Origin: Nemertoderma westbladi
Taxonomy: Eukaryota > Xenacoelomorpha > Nemertodermatida > Nemertodermatidae
Reading direction: 5' to 3'
Assembly: GCA_032718475.1 (NCBI GenBank)
Contig: JAUCBJ010005181.1
Location: 1 to 64,000, forward strand
Length of the DNA stretch: 64,000 nt
Part shown: positions 10,597-20,861 of the stretch, in pieces
Layout: the number at the start of each line of letters is the position of its first letter
How positions within the stretch are numbered: position 1 is the stretch's first letter
Translations under genes and position numbers: made by a program
Notes under the pieces: model-generated
The model's database searches: none
Seen by the model: only the letters and a program-made list of their open reading frames with translations
Told to the model about the DNA's origin: nothing

Positions 10597-10682
10597 GTCG
10601 GCAACGACATCCAGGTGGGATCGAACTGGTGACCTCCGAGTTGGAAGTCTGACGCTCTAACCATTCAGCTATAGCGGCTCAG
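10597..10682 (-). mobile_element. tRNA-derived SINE head
   Basis: Read on the minus strand, the segment has a tRNA-like RNA polymerase III A box (TAGCTGAATGGTTAGAGCG), an anticodon-arm-like stretch and a canonical B box (AGTTCGATCCC). The acceptor ends do not pair and there is no intact cloverleaf, so this is a SINE rather than a working tRNA gene. Confidence 0.7.
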
Positions 10683-11029
10683 GTAAAAGATAAACCTGGA
10701 AATACTATCTGATACCTTGTATGTCCGCAATTTACCTCCTCATGGCCTCCCATCTGTCAATACCATCATCTGCTGCTACTGTGCTCAACCCTACAGTACT
10801 CGGCCGTCTTTAACCACTCGCTACAATGAAAGGGTAGTGTATATTAACTATGAACCATCACGGCCACAATGATTAATTTAACACTCTAGCTACTAATTTA
10901 GGTAGGACAGTTACACCCATAGAGAAATGCGACCGGTATATTTCTAATTTATTATTGGTAATTTTGGTGAATGAGTGGTTTTATTGTGACACATTGGCAT
11001 TTTGTGAAAGTAGTTGATATCCGGCAACT

Positions 11030-11130
11030 ACAGTCACAGACACTGACTTTGCGGATGACATCGCCCTGCTCTCTAATACGCTAGCAGATGCACAGCTTCT
11101 ACTAAATAAAGTGGAGAAGGCTGATATAAC
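11030..11130 (+). pseudogene. Non-LTR retrotransposon (LINE) reverse transcriptase fragment
   Basis: The plus strand translates as TDFADDIALLSNTLADAQ, the conserved F/YADD catalytic region of LINE reverse transcriptases followed by the usual A-x-x-L-L helix. Coding similarity stops after about 30 residues, where the sequence runs into unrelated DNA. This is a dead fragment. Confidence 0.8.
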
Positions 11131-11200
11131 TGAGATAACTCTAAGCTGAGATAACTACTGTATGTACATAAATAACTATGTGGAAGCAAAATCAACTTAC

Positions 11201-11310
11201 CGAAACCATCAGTGAATTCTTCCAGGGTTAGGTATCCATTTCCGTCATCGTCTAATCGGTCGAAAACTTCACCCAGGGCGGACTGATCCAGCGGAATCTG
11301 GGTGCTCAAC
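11201..11310 (-). CDS. EF-hand exon, possibly of a CRACR2A/EFCAB4-like protein
   Basis: This is a 110-bp exon on the minus strand bounded by a TATGAAATAG acceptor (ending at 11311) and a GTAAGT donor (starting at 11200). It encodes a complete canonical EF-hand calcium-binding loop, DDDGNGYLTLEE, with ligands at positions 1, 3, 5 and 12 and glycine at 6. An amphipathic helix (QSALGEVFDRL) precedes it, and FTDGFG follows. That arrangement resembles the second EF hand of the CRACR2A/EFCAB4 large Rab GTPases as I remember it, but one exon cannot settle the family. The exon starts in phase 2 and ends in phase 1. Partner exons were not identified in the window. They may lie beyond repeats or could include 8958-9614. 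Confidence 0.65.
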
Positions 11311-11533
11311 CTATTTCATAATAATAATATTATTTAGTAAGTCGAATCTCGAATGGTAATATACTGTGTACAGCCTTATGCTTATGCTGTTATGTTACAC
11401 ACAGGCCTACTGTACATGTAGTTAGTAACGCGTCCATCATGTCCTGCCCTCATCTGCATTATTAAGTAAACCAAATGTAAGGTATTGTATATCAGAATCA
11501 CCAGTGTTATAATAAGTTCCCCCAAGCTTGACA

Positions 11534-11815
11534 CTAGAACAAAATCGCCTCCGCTTTGCAGGACATTGCTTTCGCCGTGAGGACCAGCCAGTGCATAATC
11601 TTGTACTTTGGCGGCCTCATGGAGTAAATAAGCATGGTTGGCAGCCCATGACTTTCTTGAGACGCATCTTAAAGGACACTGGCCTTGAATATGCGGATTA
11701 TCTAGCAAATGTCATGGGTGATAGGGAGTTGTGGCGGCGCAATTTTGTCGACAAGCCGGCACAGCATTCTTAAAAATGCAGCTGCAATGCAGCATGCCGA
11801 TCCTAGTAGTAGTAA
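11534..11815 (+). pseudogene. LINE 3' end fragment
   Basis: The plus strand reads RLRFAGHCFRREDQPV followed by LVLWRPHG, LKDTGLEYA and RELWRR. This is the typical C-terminal tail of non-LTR retrotransposon ORF2 proteins. A stop follows at about 11771, then a short 3' tail ending in TAGTAGTAGTAATGA. It is 5'-truncated and therefore non-functional. It may belong to the same insertion as the fragment at 11030-11130, split by intervening DNA. Confidence 0.8.
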
Positions 11816-12640
11816 TGAATGTCATTTTATAAAGTTGAAAAAACGCCAAAACGCACTAAATACAGTACATGTTTAGTGGTTTAAAAACGTAATTTAATTT
11901 ATAACATTAATCTAAAGAAGCAGGTTACAGTTTCGGTGATTTCTAACCAAAACAATAAACAAAACTTAATTTAATATGCATCGAATTTGCGCTGGAGATA
12001 AATTTTTCAACTACGGTGTCACAGGAATGCCAACAAAACAATGCCCCCCCCCCCCCCCCCGCGCGGAATGCCCCCCCCCCCGGGATCTTTTCGCAGAGCG
12101 CCAAAATACCCCCCCCCCTCCCCGCGCGGAATGCACCCACGCGGACATTTTCGCCGAGCGCCAAATCCCCCCCCCCCCCCCCCCCCCCCCAGAGTATTTT
12201 CACCCCAGATTTCGGGAGTGGCGGTCTGAGACCCTAATTCAAAGTGAAATGGCGGCCCTTCGGGCCAATGGCAAGAGTCAAAAATTCCACAAAATGTCTT
12301 AGATTAGAGCCTCATGACTTAGGGTTAGGGTTACATGTCAGTTTTATTTAGGGTTTGGGCCTAACCAACTAACCCTAACCAAAAAAATAAACCAATAAAT
12401 CAAGTTAAAGTGATGTACAGTACGGTACGCTAGGCCTATTAGTACTGCAGTATTATTATACTGTAAGTCTATGTATAGGATGGGGTGCATTCCGCGCGGG
12501 GGGGGGGGGGGGGGGGGGTGGTAGATTCGCCTATAACAACGGTCCGGACAGTCTTCGCTATCTGCATACTGTATGATATCACTACAGTTACAGTACTGTA
12601 TATAGATCTACTGCTAATACAGTGCATTCTTTATACGCGG
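11816..12640. repeat. Poly-C/poly-G low-complexity region with inverted GCGCGGAATGC boxes
   Basis: The core dispersed repeat (GCAGGTTAC...CTAACCAAAACAATAAAC) occurs at 11919-11958. From 12042 to 12190 there are four C-runs separated by CGCGGAATGC and TTTTCGC..AGCGCCAAA boxes. At 12488-12522 the reverse complement (GCATTCCGCGCG then a G-run) appears, so the region is an inverted pair. Short TTAGGG-like strings at 12318-12385 are few and irregular. The proline-rich frames here are translations of poly-C. Confidence 0.7.
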
Positions 12641-12644
12641 ACAT

Positions 12645-12702
12645 CAGAACCAGCGCAGTAAACAGAACCAGCGCAGTAAACAGAACCAGCGCAGTAAACA
12701 AC
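12645..12702. repeat. 18-bp tandem repeat, about three copies
   Basis: CAGAACCAGCGCAGTAAA is repeated in tandem. Confidence 0.85.
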
Positions 12703-12715
12703 TGACTACTGTACC

Positions 12716-13072
12716 TTATGATTAGCTGATCACGAGTAATGTATCCCTTTCCCCACTACTTTACTTTATGATTAGCTGATCACGAGTAATGTATCCCTTT
12801 CCCCACTACTTTACTTTATGATTAGCTGATCACGAGTAATGTATCCCTTTCCCCACTACTTTACTTTATGATTAGCTGATCACGAGTAATGTATCCCTTT
12901 CCCCACTACTTTACTTTATGATTAGCTGATCACGAGTAATGTATCCCTTTCCCCACTACTTTACTTTATGATTAGCTGATCACGAGTAATGTATCCCTTT
13001 CCCCACTACTTTACTTTATGATTAGCTGATCACGAGTAATGTATCCCTTTCCCCACTACTTTACTTTATGAT
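12716..13072. repeat. 50-bp minisatellite, seven copies
   Basis: The unit is 50 bp (ATTAGCTGATCACGAGTAAT then GTATCCCTTTCCCCACTACTTTACTTTATG). The seven units are essentially identical. A second block of the same unit is at 14479-14675. Confidence 0.93.
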
Positions 13073-13559
13073 CGCAAAAATTTTTATTGTCCGTTTAAAT
13101 CCTTTTTTTGTCCTTTTTTTTGATTTTTTATGTCCTCCAAAAGTCTAATGTTAGGTTCCATGCTACCGGTTTCTCTACTGCTGTTCTCTCAGGCTATCAG
13201 TACCGGTATTAGTATATATAGCACTATTTTGCTGTATTGTATGTACAGATGTAGGTATAAAGCAGGTATTTCTGTATTTTAGTACCGGTACCGGCACCGG
13301 TACTGCTATAGGCCTACTGTGTAGCCTACCATTTAAATACGGTAATGGTAGGCCTACCGGTTGTGCTAATAAATTTTAAATAATTGATAGGCCAAACTGG
13401 ATTGCAGGATTGTGGAAAATGTGGATATACCTTTCACATAATTTAGACCTATTACTCTGTATTAGTTTTATAATCAATAATGGATCATGACTATTGTCGA
13501 CTGTCTGAGTAGTGTTACGGATAACGGTACCACTACTTCCAACAGCACAGAAGGCCCGC

Positions 13560-14125
13560 CTCTGTAACCTGCCCCTTTCCCTCAATTAGTTAAATGATCG
13601 TTTATTGTTTTGGTTAGATATTCCCGCCTCTGTAACCTGCTCCTTTCCCTCAATTGGTAATGTTATCGTTTATTGTTTTGGTTAGAAAATCCCGTCTCTG
13701 TAACCTGCTCCTTTCCCTCAATTAGTTAAATTATCGTTTATTGTTTTGGTTAGAAAATCCCGCCTCTGTAACCTGCCCCTTTCCCTCAATTAGTTAAATG
13801 ATCGTTTATTGTTTTGGTTAGAAAATTCCGCCTCTGTAACCTGTCCCTTTCCCTCAATTAGTTAAATGATCGTTTATTGTTTTGGTTAGAAAATCCCGCC
13901 TCTGTAACCTGCTCCTTTCCCTCAATAAGTTAAGTGATCGTTTATTGTTTTGGTTAGAAAATCCCGCCTCTGTAACCTGCTCCTTTCCCTCAATTAGTTA
14001 AGTGATCGTTTATTGTTTTGGTTAGAAAATCCCGTTCTGTAAACCTGCTCCTTTCCCTGATTTGGTAAAGTGACTGTTTATTGTTTTGGTTAGAAAACTC
14101 GGCATTAACCTGCTCCTTTCCATCA
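13560..14125. repeat. ~68-bp tandem array of the dispersed core repeat, block 1
   Basis: About eight units contain CTGTAACCTGCTCCTTTCCC, TCAATTAGTTAAATGATC and GTTTATTGTTTTGGTTAGAA. This is the same core found, in the opposite orientation, as the 20.9-22.0 kb array and as single copies elsewhere. Confidence 0.9.
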
Positions 14126-14478
14126 ATTGGTAATTGTTTTTGGCTATAAAATGAGTGTTTTGCTACGTCATGTGGTAATCGATTATCGACAACAACCACA
14201 AACTATTAAATATAGAGTCTTTTTACCACAGGCGCATATGGAAATCTATCTCATAGTCTATAAATCATGGAATCATGGAATGTTTTGGCACAGGCATAGT
14301 GAAATCAACTGTCTGACAGTCCAGAAATCAGCAGTCTGACAGTTTGAAGAAATACATACATAAAAAGTCATTAAAAGGACAATAAAAGTCATTAAAAGGA
14401 CAACAAAAGTCATTATGCATAATTCGTAAAAAAAAATGACAAAAAAAGTCAAATAAAAGGACATAAAAAATCACTGCC

Positions 14479-14675
14479 CTTTATGATTAGCTGATCACGA
14501 GTAATGTATCCCTTTCCCCACTACTTTACTTTATGATTAGCTGATCACGAGTAATGTATCCCTTTCCCCACTACTTTACTTTATGATTACAGTAGCTGAT
14601 CACGAGTAATGTATCCCCCCCCCCCCCCCACTACCTTATGATTAGCTGATCACGAGTAATGTATCCCTTCCCCTC
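14479..14675. repeat. 50-bp minisatellite, second block (about four copies)
   Basis: Same unit as 12716-13072, with one copy carrying a poly-C insertion in place of CCTTTCCCC and one carrying an ACAGTA insertion. The two blocks flank the ~68-bp array. Confidence 0.9.
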
Positions 14676-16230
14676 CTGGTCGCAATGCAGGAACAATTCC
14701 TTAGACTTCTGTGCCAACATTTCTTGCACGTCATCATCCATGGTTTCCGCCGACCAAACTATAACTTATGTCCAAAACGCGCCAAGTTTCATCATATTTA
14801 CTCTTTAATGAGACTTATATATATGTATCAGATACACTTTATGATTATACGTAGCGAGCATAGATCGTGGCAATTCAATTAACCATGTAAACTTATGCTG
14901 AGAAAATATGAGTATCATACATAATACAGTAAAATATAAAATAAAATGAAAATCAATTAAATTATTGCAGCTGTCTTTCTAAAACTACTACAGTACAGTT
15001 TGTATTTTTACAAATTGATAATAATTATAAGGAAATTACATAATATAAATACAAACAGTATAACATGGAATTACTATTTGGCAAATAAATCAGGTCTGCA
15101 AAGATTATTATTCTGGCCAATATTAAGGAATTGCTAACACTGAGCAAAATACAATTGTATATATAATTTATGGGTATTGTTTAATGGAAAATGTATACAA
15201 TATACGTGTGCACTGTGCACCCGTATGAACTCTACGCGTAAATACAATAAACTGGGCGAGCGTGCTTTCGTAAACACAGCTTCGCATAATGACAAAAAAT
15301 ATTCTCCAACATAAAAACTTTTAATCACTGTTAAATAACGATAGGTTACGAGCTGCATAATTGCTCTGTTACTGTTATTGGTTTTCCCAATAACACACAG
15401 TACGATTACTACACGCTGCTCAGCACAGCTGCCTCACAGCAAAGAAAATTAATTGTTCGGGGATCGGGGTTCATACTCACTCGTTCAATATTACTGAAAA
15501 ATGGGCTGTTAACTGCTGCATTTCCTATTTAATATAGTAAAAAAAACAGACCTCTGTATAAACAATAAACACTCTAAAAATAAACAATTCAAATCGAACG
15601 TTATTAATTGAAATTTCCCAAAAATAATGCGAAAATAGAAAATATATGAGGAAATACACATTAATTAAATGGAGAGACACTTTAACCAATGGGATTGTTT
15701 TGTCAATGGAATGTTTTAGGTGTAGGGTGACAGATGTTCAGTTCCCATTAGGGGTGGTGGGAATAATGCTGTGTTTGATAATGCAAGCAAGGCAGCCTTT
15801 CAATCAATAGTCACTATGGGAAGGAGCTGGTTACCGCGGTACTCTGTAGGCAGTACTATTGTTCCTTGCGTACTACTACAGTAATTACATAACGTCTGAC
15901 GTCATCACATAGATTGCTGCAAGCGTTCTTTCGGTACCAGCATTTCGTAATTGCCGATATAGACAGACATTCTAATAAAAGGATTTCTGAGAAATAAACA
16001 GTTCCATAAAATTTGATTTTGAACCTATTTATAACCCCCGTTTCAGGAATAAATATGGGAACAAATAGGCCTACACAGTTGGTGGAAGTGAAACATCTTT
16101 CCTACAAATAACGCATGTGCAAGGACCGCGTTCTTATACTGCTATGCACCTGCTATCCGCAACATCAGTCAGTCACAAGTCATTAGGTTAAATGGTTAAA
16201 TGCGCTGCCTTCACATCTCCCCAAGGGTAC
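14676..16230. other. Long stretch without a recognised gene
   Basis: AT-rich, with short frames on both strands that show no domains. No RNA gene or mobile element was recognised. Confidence 0.4.
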
Positions 16231-16242
16231 ACGCAGCAAACT

Positions 16243-16606
16243 TCGCCCGCGTCCAATCTTCGCCCGGAGCAATCTTCGCCCTCAAAATGAGCAACTATCG
16301 CCCGGCGGAAACCTTCGCCCGCAGGAAATCTTCGCCCGCGGGTATCCTTCGCCCAATAAACAATTATTGTTTTGGTTAGAAAAAGCCGTCTCTTTAACCA
16401 GCTCCTTTCCCCCAATTAGTAACAGCATTGTTTATTGTTTTGGTTAGAAAAATCCGTCTCTGTAACCTGCTCCCTTCCCTCAATTTGTAACTAAAATGGT
16501 TACTAACACAAACCTTATTGGGCGAATGTTGCTCGCGGGCGAAGATTGCCTTGCGGGCGAAGGTTTCCCCCGGGCGATGGTTGTACGCGGGCGAAGATTG
16601 CACCCA
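16243..16606. repeat. Inverted arrays of TTCGCCCGCG boxes flanking two core repeats
   Basis: At 16243-16352 the box TTCGCCCG(C/G) occurs about seven times at roughly 14-17 bp spacing. At 16517-16606 its reverse complement CGGGCGAA occurs about six times. The 165 bp between them hold two copies of the GTTTATTGTTTTGGTTAGAAA / CTGTAACCTGCTCC core. The whole is a large interrupted palindrome. Confidence 0.75.
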
Positions 16607-16907
16607 TCCTCTCCAAGCGAGTTTTCGATTCGGCACGAAATGGTTTAAGTTGGGCGTTGTCGGTAGTCGGCAGAAGACACCCTTTTGGATATTTTTAAAA
16701 ATACACCCTAGTATTTGATTGGATATTGTGAAAGATATTTAGATGGGTTTTTTATTGCCGTGATTACGGTTGTCGGTTCTGAATCTGATTGACGAATGTA
16801 CGGTGGCTGATTGTGGCCAATTATTTTCATTTTAAATGATTTTCACACGGGTGAAAAACATTTATCACCCGGGTGAAAAAAATTAAATGTTTAACTATTT
16901 ACTTTAG

Positions 16908-17062
16908 TTTATTGTTTTGGTTAGAAATAGCGTGCCACTACAACCTGTTCCTTTCCCTTAATTGATAATTAAAATTTTAATTATCCGAGTTGGGATTTTT
17001 GTCAAGTCCCCCCCCCCCCCCCCCCCCCCACTCCCCTGTTTATGGGGGGGGGGGGGGGGGGT
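16908..17062. repeat. Core repeat copy followed by poly-C / poly-G inverted pair
   Basis: A GTTTATTGTTTTGGTTAGAA..CCTGTTCCTTTCCCTTAATT core is at 16912-16966. A C-run (about 17008-17029) and a G-run (about 17045-17061) follow, separated by about 16 bases. The pair can form a GC hairpin or a quadruplex-type structure. Confidence 0.75.
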
Positions 17063-17295
17063 GCTAAATTAAGAATACATACAGTATTACGTTGCAAAAT
17101 AAACGTATAACATTTATTTCCATTACTGTTTATATTGCGGGGAGGGGGGTAGGGACACATGCCTCACACATGTTTTTCTGGCCCTTGTGTAGTATACCAG
17201 ACTTTCTTGTGCTATATTTCACTTTGCTATGGTTTTATTAAAGTTAATAATAATATGAAATAGGAAATTATTTATCATACCAGAATCAGAGACAG

Positions 17296-17541
17296 GGGGG
17301 GAAACTGGACGCAAAACCAGCCTTGGCGAATTAATATCCCGCCTCAATGTTAAATTCTCTATTTAGGGAAAGGAGCAGGTTACAGAGGCAGGTTATTTTA
17401 ACCAAAACAATAAACTAAACACAATAGAACAGGTTACAGTTTTATTTTTGCGAGTAATCAGCTGTTATTTGCGTCGAATTTCCCCTGGAGGGGGATGAAT
17501 TTTTATTGCGTCCAGTCCCCCCCCCCCCCCCCCCCCCCCCT
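17296..17541. mobile_element. MITE-like element with poly-G/poly-C termini
   Basis: The left end GGGGGGGAAACTGGACGCAA is the inverted copy of the right end TTGCGTCCAGTCCCCCC. The interior holds GGGAAAGGAGCAGGTTACAG..TAACCAAAACAATAAACTAA and the AATCAGCTGTTATTTGCG segment. It is about 245 bp and encodes no protein. Related pieces lie at 759-1045, 44660-44830 and 46640-46765. Confidence 0.75.
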
Positions 17542-18523
17542 ATCTGCAGAATCAAGCGCACCTTAATGCGGTATGTACACGTACAGTATACAGTTAGTAT
17601 ATGTACCGTGTACTGTACGTCATAGAAAACGAAACTAAATGTTACTAGAGACTACAGGTGACATGGTAACCCTAAACAACCAACTGGCGTAACAAGGAAG
17701 TTTTTGGTGAACCGGTATTGCAATTGCTGGTGTGTTATCATAGTAGGCCTAAATACCTGCAGGCTACAAACTGAGGATGAGACGGGTCTATCTACATTAC
17801 TACATTCAAACTGCCTAAGCATAGCCGCGGCCTACTAACTGCAGAACTGGACAGCACTGGAATTATTGTCTTAATAATTACATAACAGCATTACATTACA
17901 CACGCTCTCTCCTACAAAAAGTACATATAAATGACATACATACCGAACATTTGCCACACTCACTTCACCCAACATACAGACATAACAGAGAGAGAGAGAA
18001 CAGACAGACGTCCACGTCGTACTAAATTACATACAGTTCTGACTGATATTCTGATCAACCACATTGTTTTTCCATTGTGCTGTCGTGTTGCACCACTGCT
18101 AGTGTAGCTTACCCCGACGGGGGGGGGGGGGGGGGGGGAAATATTATAATATACTGGTGCACATTCAGACCTTTTGTTGCCTCTATTTATTAATTTACTA
18201 CATACTATTATTATTGCCGATGCCGATGCCGCTGCCGTTGGTATCAGCAGGTAGCCGTGCACCGTGTGGCTGTGGCTGGCTACCTGCCTGCCTGCTGAAA
18301 ACATACTGACATACACCAGTCAGTACACGACGCGACGCCCGTCAGCATGTACCAGTACGTAGTACTGTAGTAGGCCTACACAGCTCTGCAGCTGGACGGA
18401 GCACAGGAGCAAGTACAGTACTGTGTAGTGGACTGCAGCAGTAGTAGTGCTAGGACTTTGGACTGTTAAGACTGAGAGGCACTGTATTGCTGTACCTTAC
18501 AGCCTTAGTTTAGTACCTACCAC
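17542..18523. other. 5' flank of the CABLES-like gene
   Basis: No coding signal is convincing. A G-run is present at about 18120-18138. Repeated ACTGTA/TACAGT and AGGCCTA words are common. I cannot identify the promoter. Confidence 0.4.
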
Positions 18524-19222
18524 ATGGGATACAGAAATCTGGTAATGGCTAATCATTTAACAAGTAGACGACTGGCCGCGCAAGAATTTCTACTGAACAT
18601 CTCCCTTGATGGAATGGTAGCTTCGAGTCGTGATAATAACATCAGCGAAAACAGCCGAAATTCCGTCAATCTAGATTCAATTTACAAAGATCTTTATCGA
18701 GAGATTCCTCTTCCCTCACAAAACGCGAACGAACCAACTAATAAACTTAGCAAAAACGATTCCAAGTCTGCTGGTAAACATTTGTCTGTAGACACCCAAT
18801 GTTCTATAGATACGGGCACTTCCTCCGGTGCAACTAGTTGCCTCACAACGCCGGTCCCCCGGTACGCGCCGGGTCTATTCGTTCCCAAAATATGTTTCCT
18901 CCCCGACTCGAAACACAATCAACTCGCGCGAACCTTCAAAGACGAAGTCAACAATAAACAAGCGCGTATCGCCATGGCTACCCGGAACCGGAATCCCTAT
19001 CTAGTCTACTCAATAATTGCCTACGCGAAGTCGGACAGGGGCGATAAACCCTCGAGGCATTATTCTATTGTGAAGCCGGTCGAGTCGTCTGGGAGCTGTG
19101 GAGGGCTGCTGGCCGGGGTCGAACTCGGTACCTCCACTAAGGTTGTTTCCTACGCCGACTACCTACAACCTACAACGTTGTGGCAGGATCACACCGACAA
19201 ACTGCCGTTTTATCAGGAACAG
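18524..19222 (+). CDS. CABLES: CABLES-like cyclin-box protein, exon 1
   Basis: Exon 1 encodes residues 1-233. The N-terminus contains SRRLAAQEFLLNISLDG (residues 14-30), which corresponds to the conserved RR-x-A-A-x-x-FL-x-x-ISLDG block near the start of animal CABLES proteins (Cdk5 and Abl enzyme substrates). The rest is hydrophilic and probably disordered, as in the family, and ends with a better-conserved STKVVSYADYLQP segment. CABLES proteins link Cdk, Cyclin and Abl-type kinase signalling and affect cell-cycle control. The frame would continue to 19270 unspliced. CAG|GTTGGC at 19222/19223 is a plausible phase-0 donor that fits the phase-0 acceptor at 22198. An alternative start is the ATG at 18545 (MANHLTSRR), which would be 7 residues shorter. 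Confidence 0.8.
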
Positions 19223-19430
19223 GTTGGCTATAATTGCGACTTTGCCATAAGTTGTATTATTGTCTTGTAGTAAAAGTTGTTTCATCACTGCTTGGCAGCT
19301 TGGAGACTGTTCAGCTGTAGGATGGCTAAAACGTCTGTCCTTATCTGATCTGATCTGATCAAATAAAATAAGCTATAAATCTTAAATTTGTTTTTAGCGG
19401 CTGGTGCCAAATTTTGGTGCCCCTGTGAAG

Positions 19431-19785
19431 AATACCGCCCATGTGAAGAATACCAGGATTTCACTTTTCGGTCGACTTTTACTGGAATTTTATTTATGAA
19501 GATTTTAAAATTTATCTTTATTGAGTGTATTATAGAGCTTATTTATGTCTTATAACCTGTAAATATACTAATTTGTTTATTGTTTTGGTTATATTCAGCC
19601 GTTCTGTAACCTGTGTTTTTGGTGAAAACCTGGTATTCTTCACATGGGGGTAACTGCAAAGTGAAATATAACGGCAGAAAGTCTGGTATTCTTCGCCCAT
19701 GTAAAGAATACCAGGATTTCACTCTTCGGTCGATTTTTTATTGGTCGATATTTTTTATTAAATTTATCTTTATTAAGTGTTTTAT
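19431..19785. mobile_element. Foldback/MITE-like element, copy 2 (compound)
   Basis: It carries CATGTGAAGAATACCAGG at the left (19439-19456), the GTTTATTGTTTTGGTTATATTC core, AAAACCTGGTATTCTTCACA at 19624-19643 and a second half-element from 19680 with CATGTAAAGAATACCAGG. It matches 9727-10004 closely, so the family is mobile or was mobile. Confidence 0.75.
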
Positions 19786-20861
19786 GCGCGTGCGCGATGT
19801 CCTTTATTTTTTGAGGGGGATGATCTATTGATCAGTCAGTCGGACGGTCAGTAAGAAGGTGGGTGTAAACAAGCCGACGCGGTAACCTGCTCCTTTCCCT
19901 CAATTTGTAGGTAAAACGTCGTTTATTGTTTTGGTTAGAAATTACAGCCGCTGTAACCTGCTCTTTTCCTTCAATTGGAAGGTAACAACAACGTTTATTA
20001 ATTCCCACATTCCCATCCACCTTCCCATATTCCTTCATCGTCTGAGTATAAACTCCACTGTATCAGCTGGCAATATGGGGCATGTTAAGTGTTTCGTCAT
20101 ATACAATACATACACACTACACAGTAGGCCTAGAGAGATACCCCTTCCTGCCTTCCCTTTAGCTGTTTAGCGTAACAAACAAACAATAAATATTTTAAAT
20201 GTAATGTATTAATAAGTATCAATACTTAATTAATAATATTAATTATAATTAATATAATTAACTTTAAGGATTAATAGTGATAACTATTAACAATAAAGAT
20301 TTACGAAAATATTGCAGCAAAGGCTGTATTGTTTTTAATACCGGTAAATGTTTAATGTTTCAACACCAACTAAATCTACGAAAGTTGTTTACAACTGAAA
20401 CTATCCATCTCTGCTGGGACAATCACACAACTTTCATACCCGCCATCCTTCATCCTATATCACATTTTTTATATATATTAATATGCCTTTGTTCATTAGA
20501 TGCATACCGGTATGCCTGTACTGCTATGTCATATGATGATAATACTGATACATAAACAGGCAACGTGAAACGTGATCCCCTATTCAGCTATTGGTTATTT
20601 ATCTAACAGACAGTTAGGTAAATATTATATCTCTTTCTCCTGATTGGTTAGGCCTATAGGATCAGATGCTGTCAGATCAGATCAGATAAGGACAGACGTT
20701 TTATTCTACCTCGTTCAGCTGTTAGGCCTACCAATAAGAACCAGACATGCTAAGTGTAGCCTGTAATGTAGGGTATTGCTGTATTGGGAAGCTGGACAAT
20801 TCCATAAATTAACATACGGTTTTGGGACAATTAATAGTCTCATAAAGGGGTATAATTACTT

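Noticed and set aside
10597-10682. Functional tRNA gene
   Set aside because: A and B boxes are present, but the acceptor stem does not pair and no full cloverleaf forms. A SINE head explains it better. The same applies to 40125-40262 and 42360-42640.
12016-12302. Proline-rich open frames
   Set aside because: Direct translations of poly-C runs, and overlapping frames are equally open.
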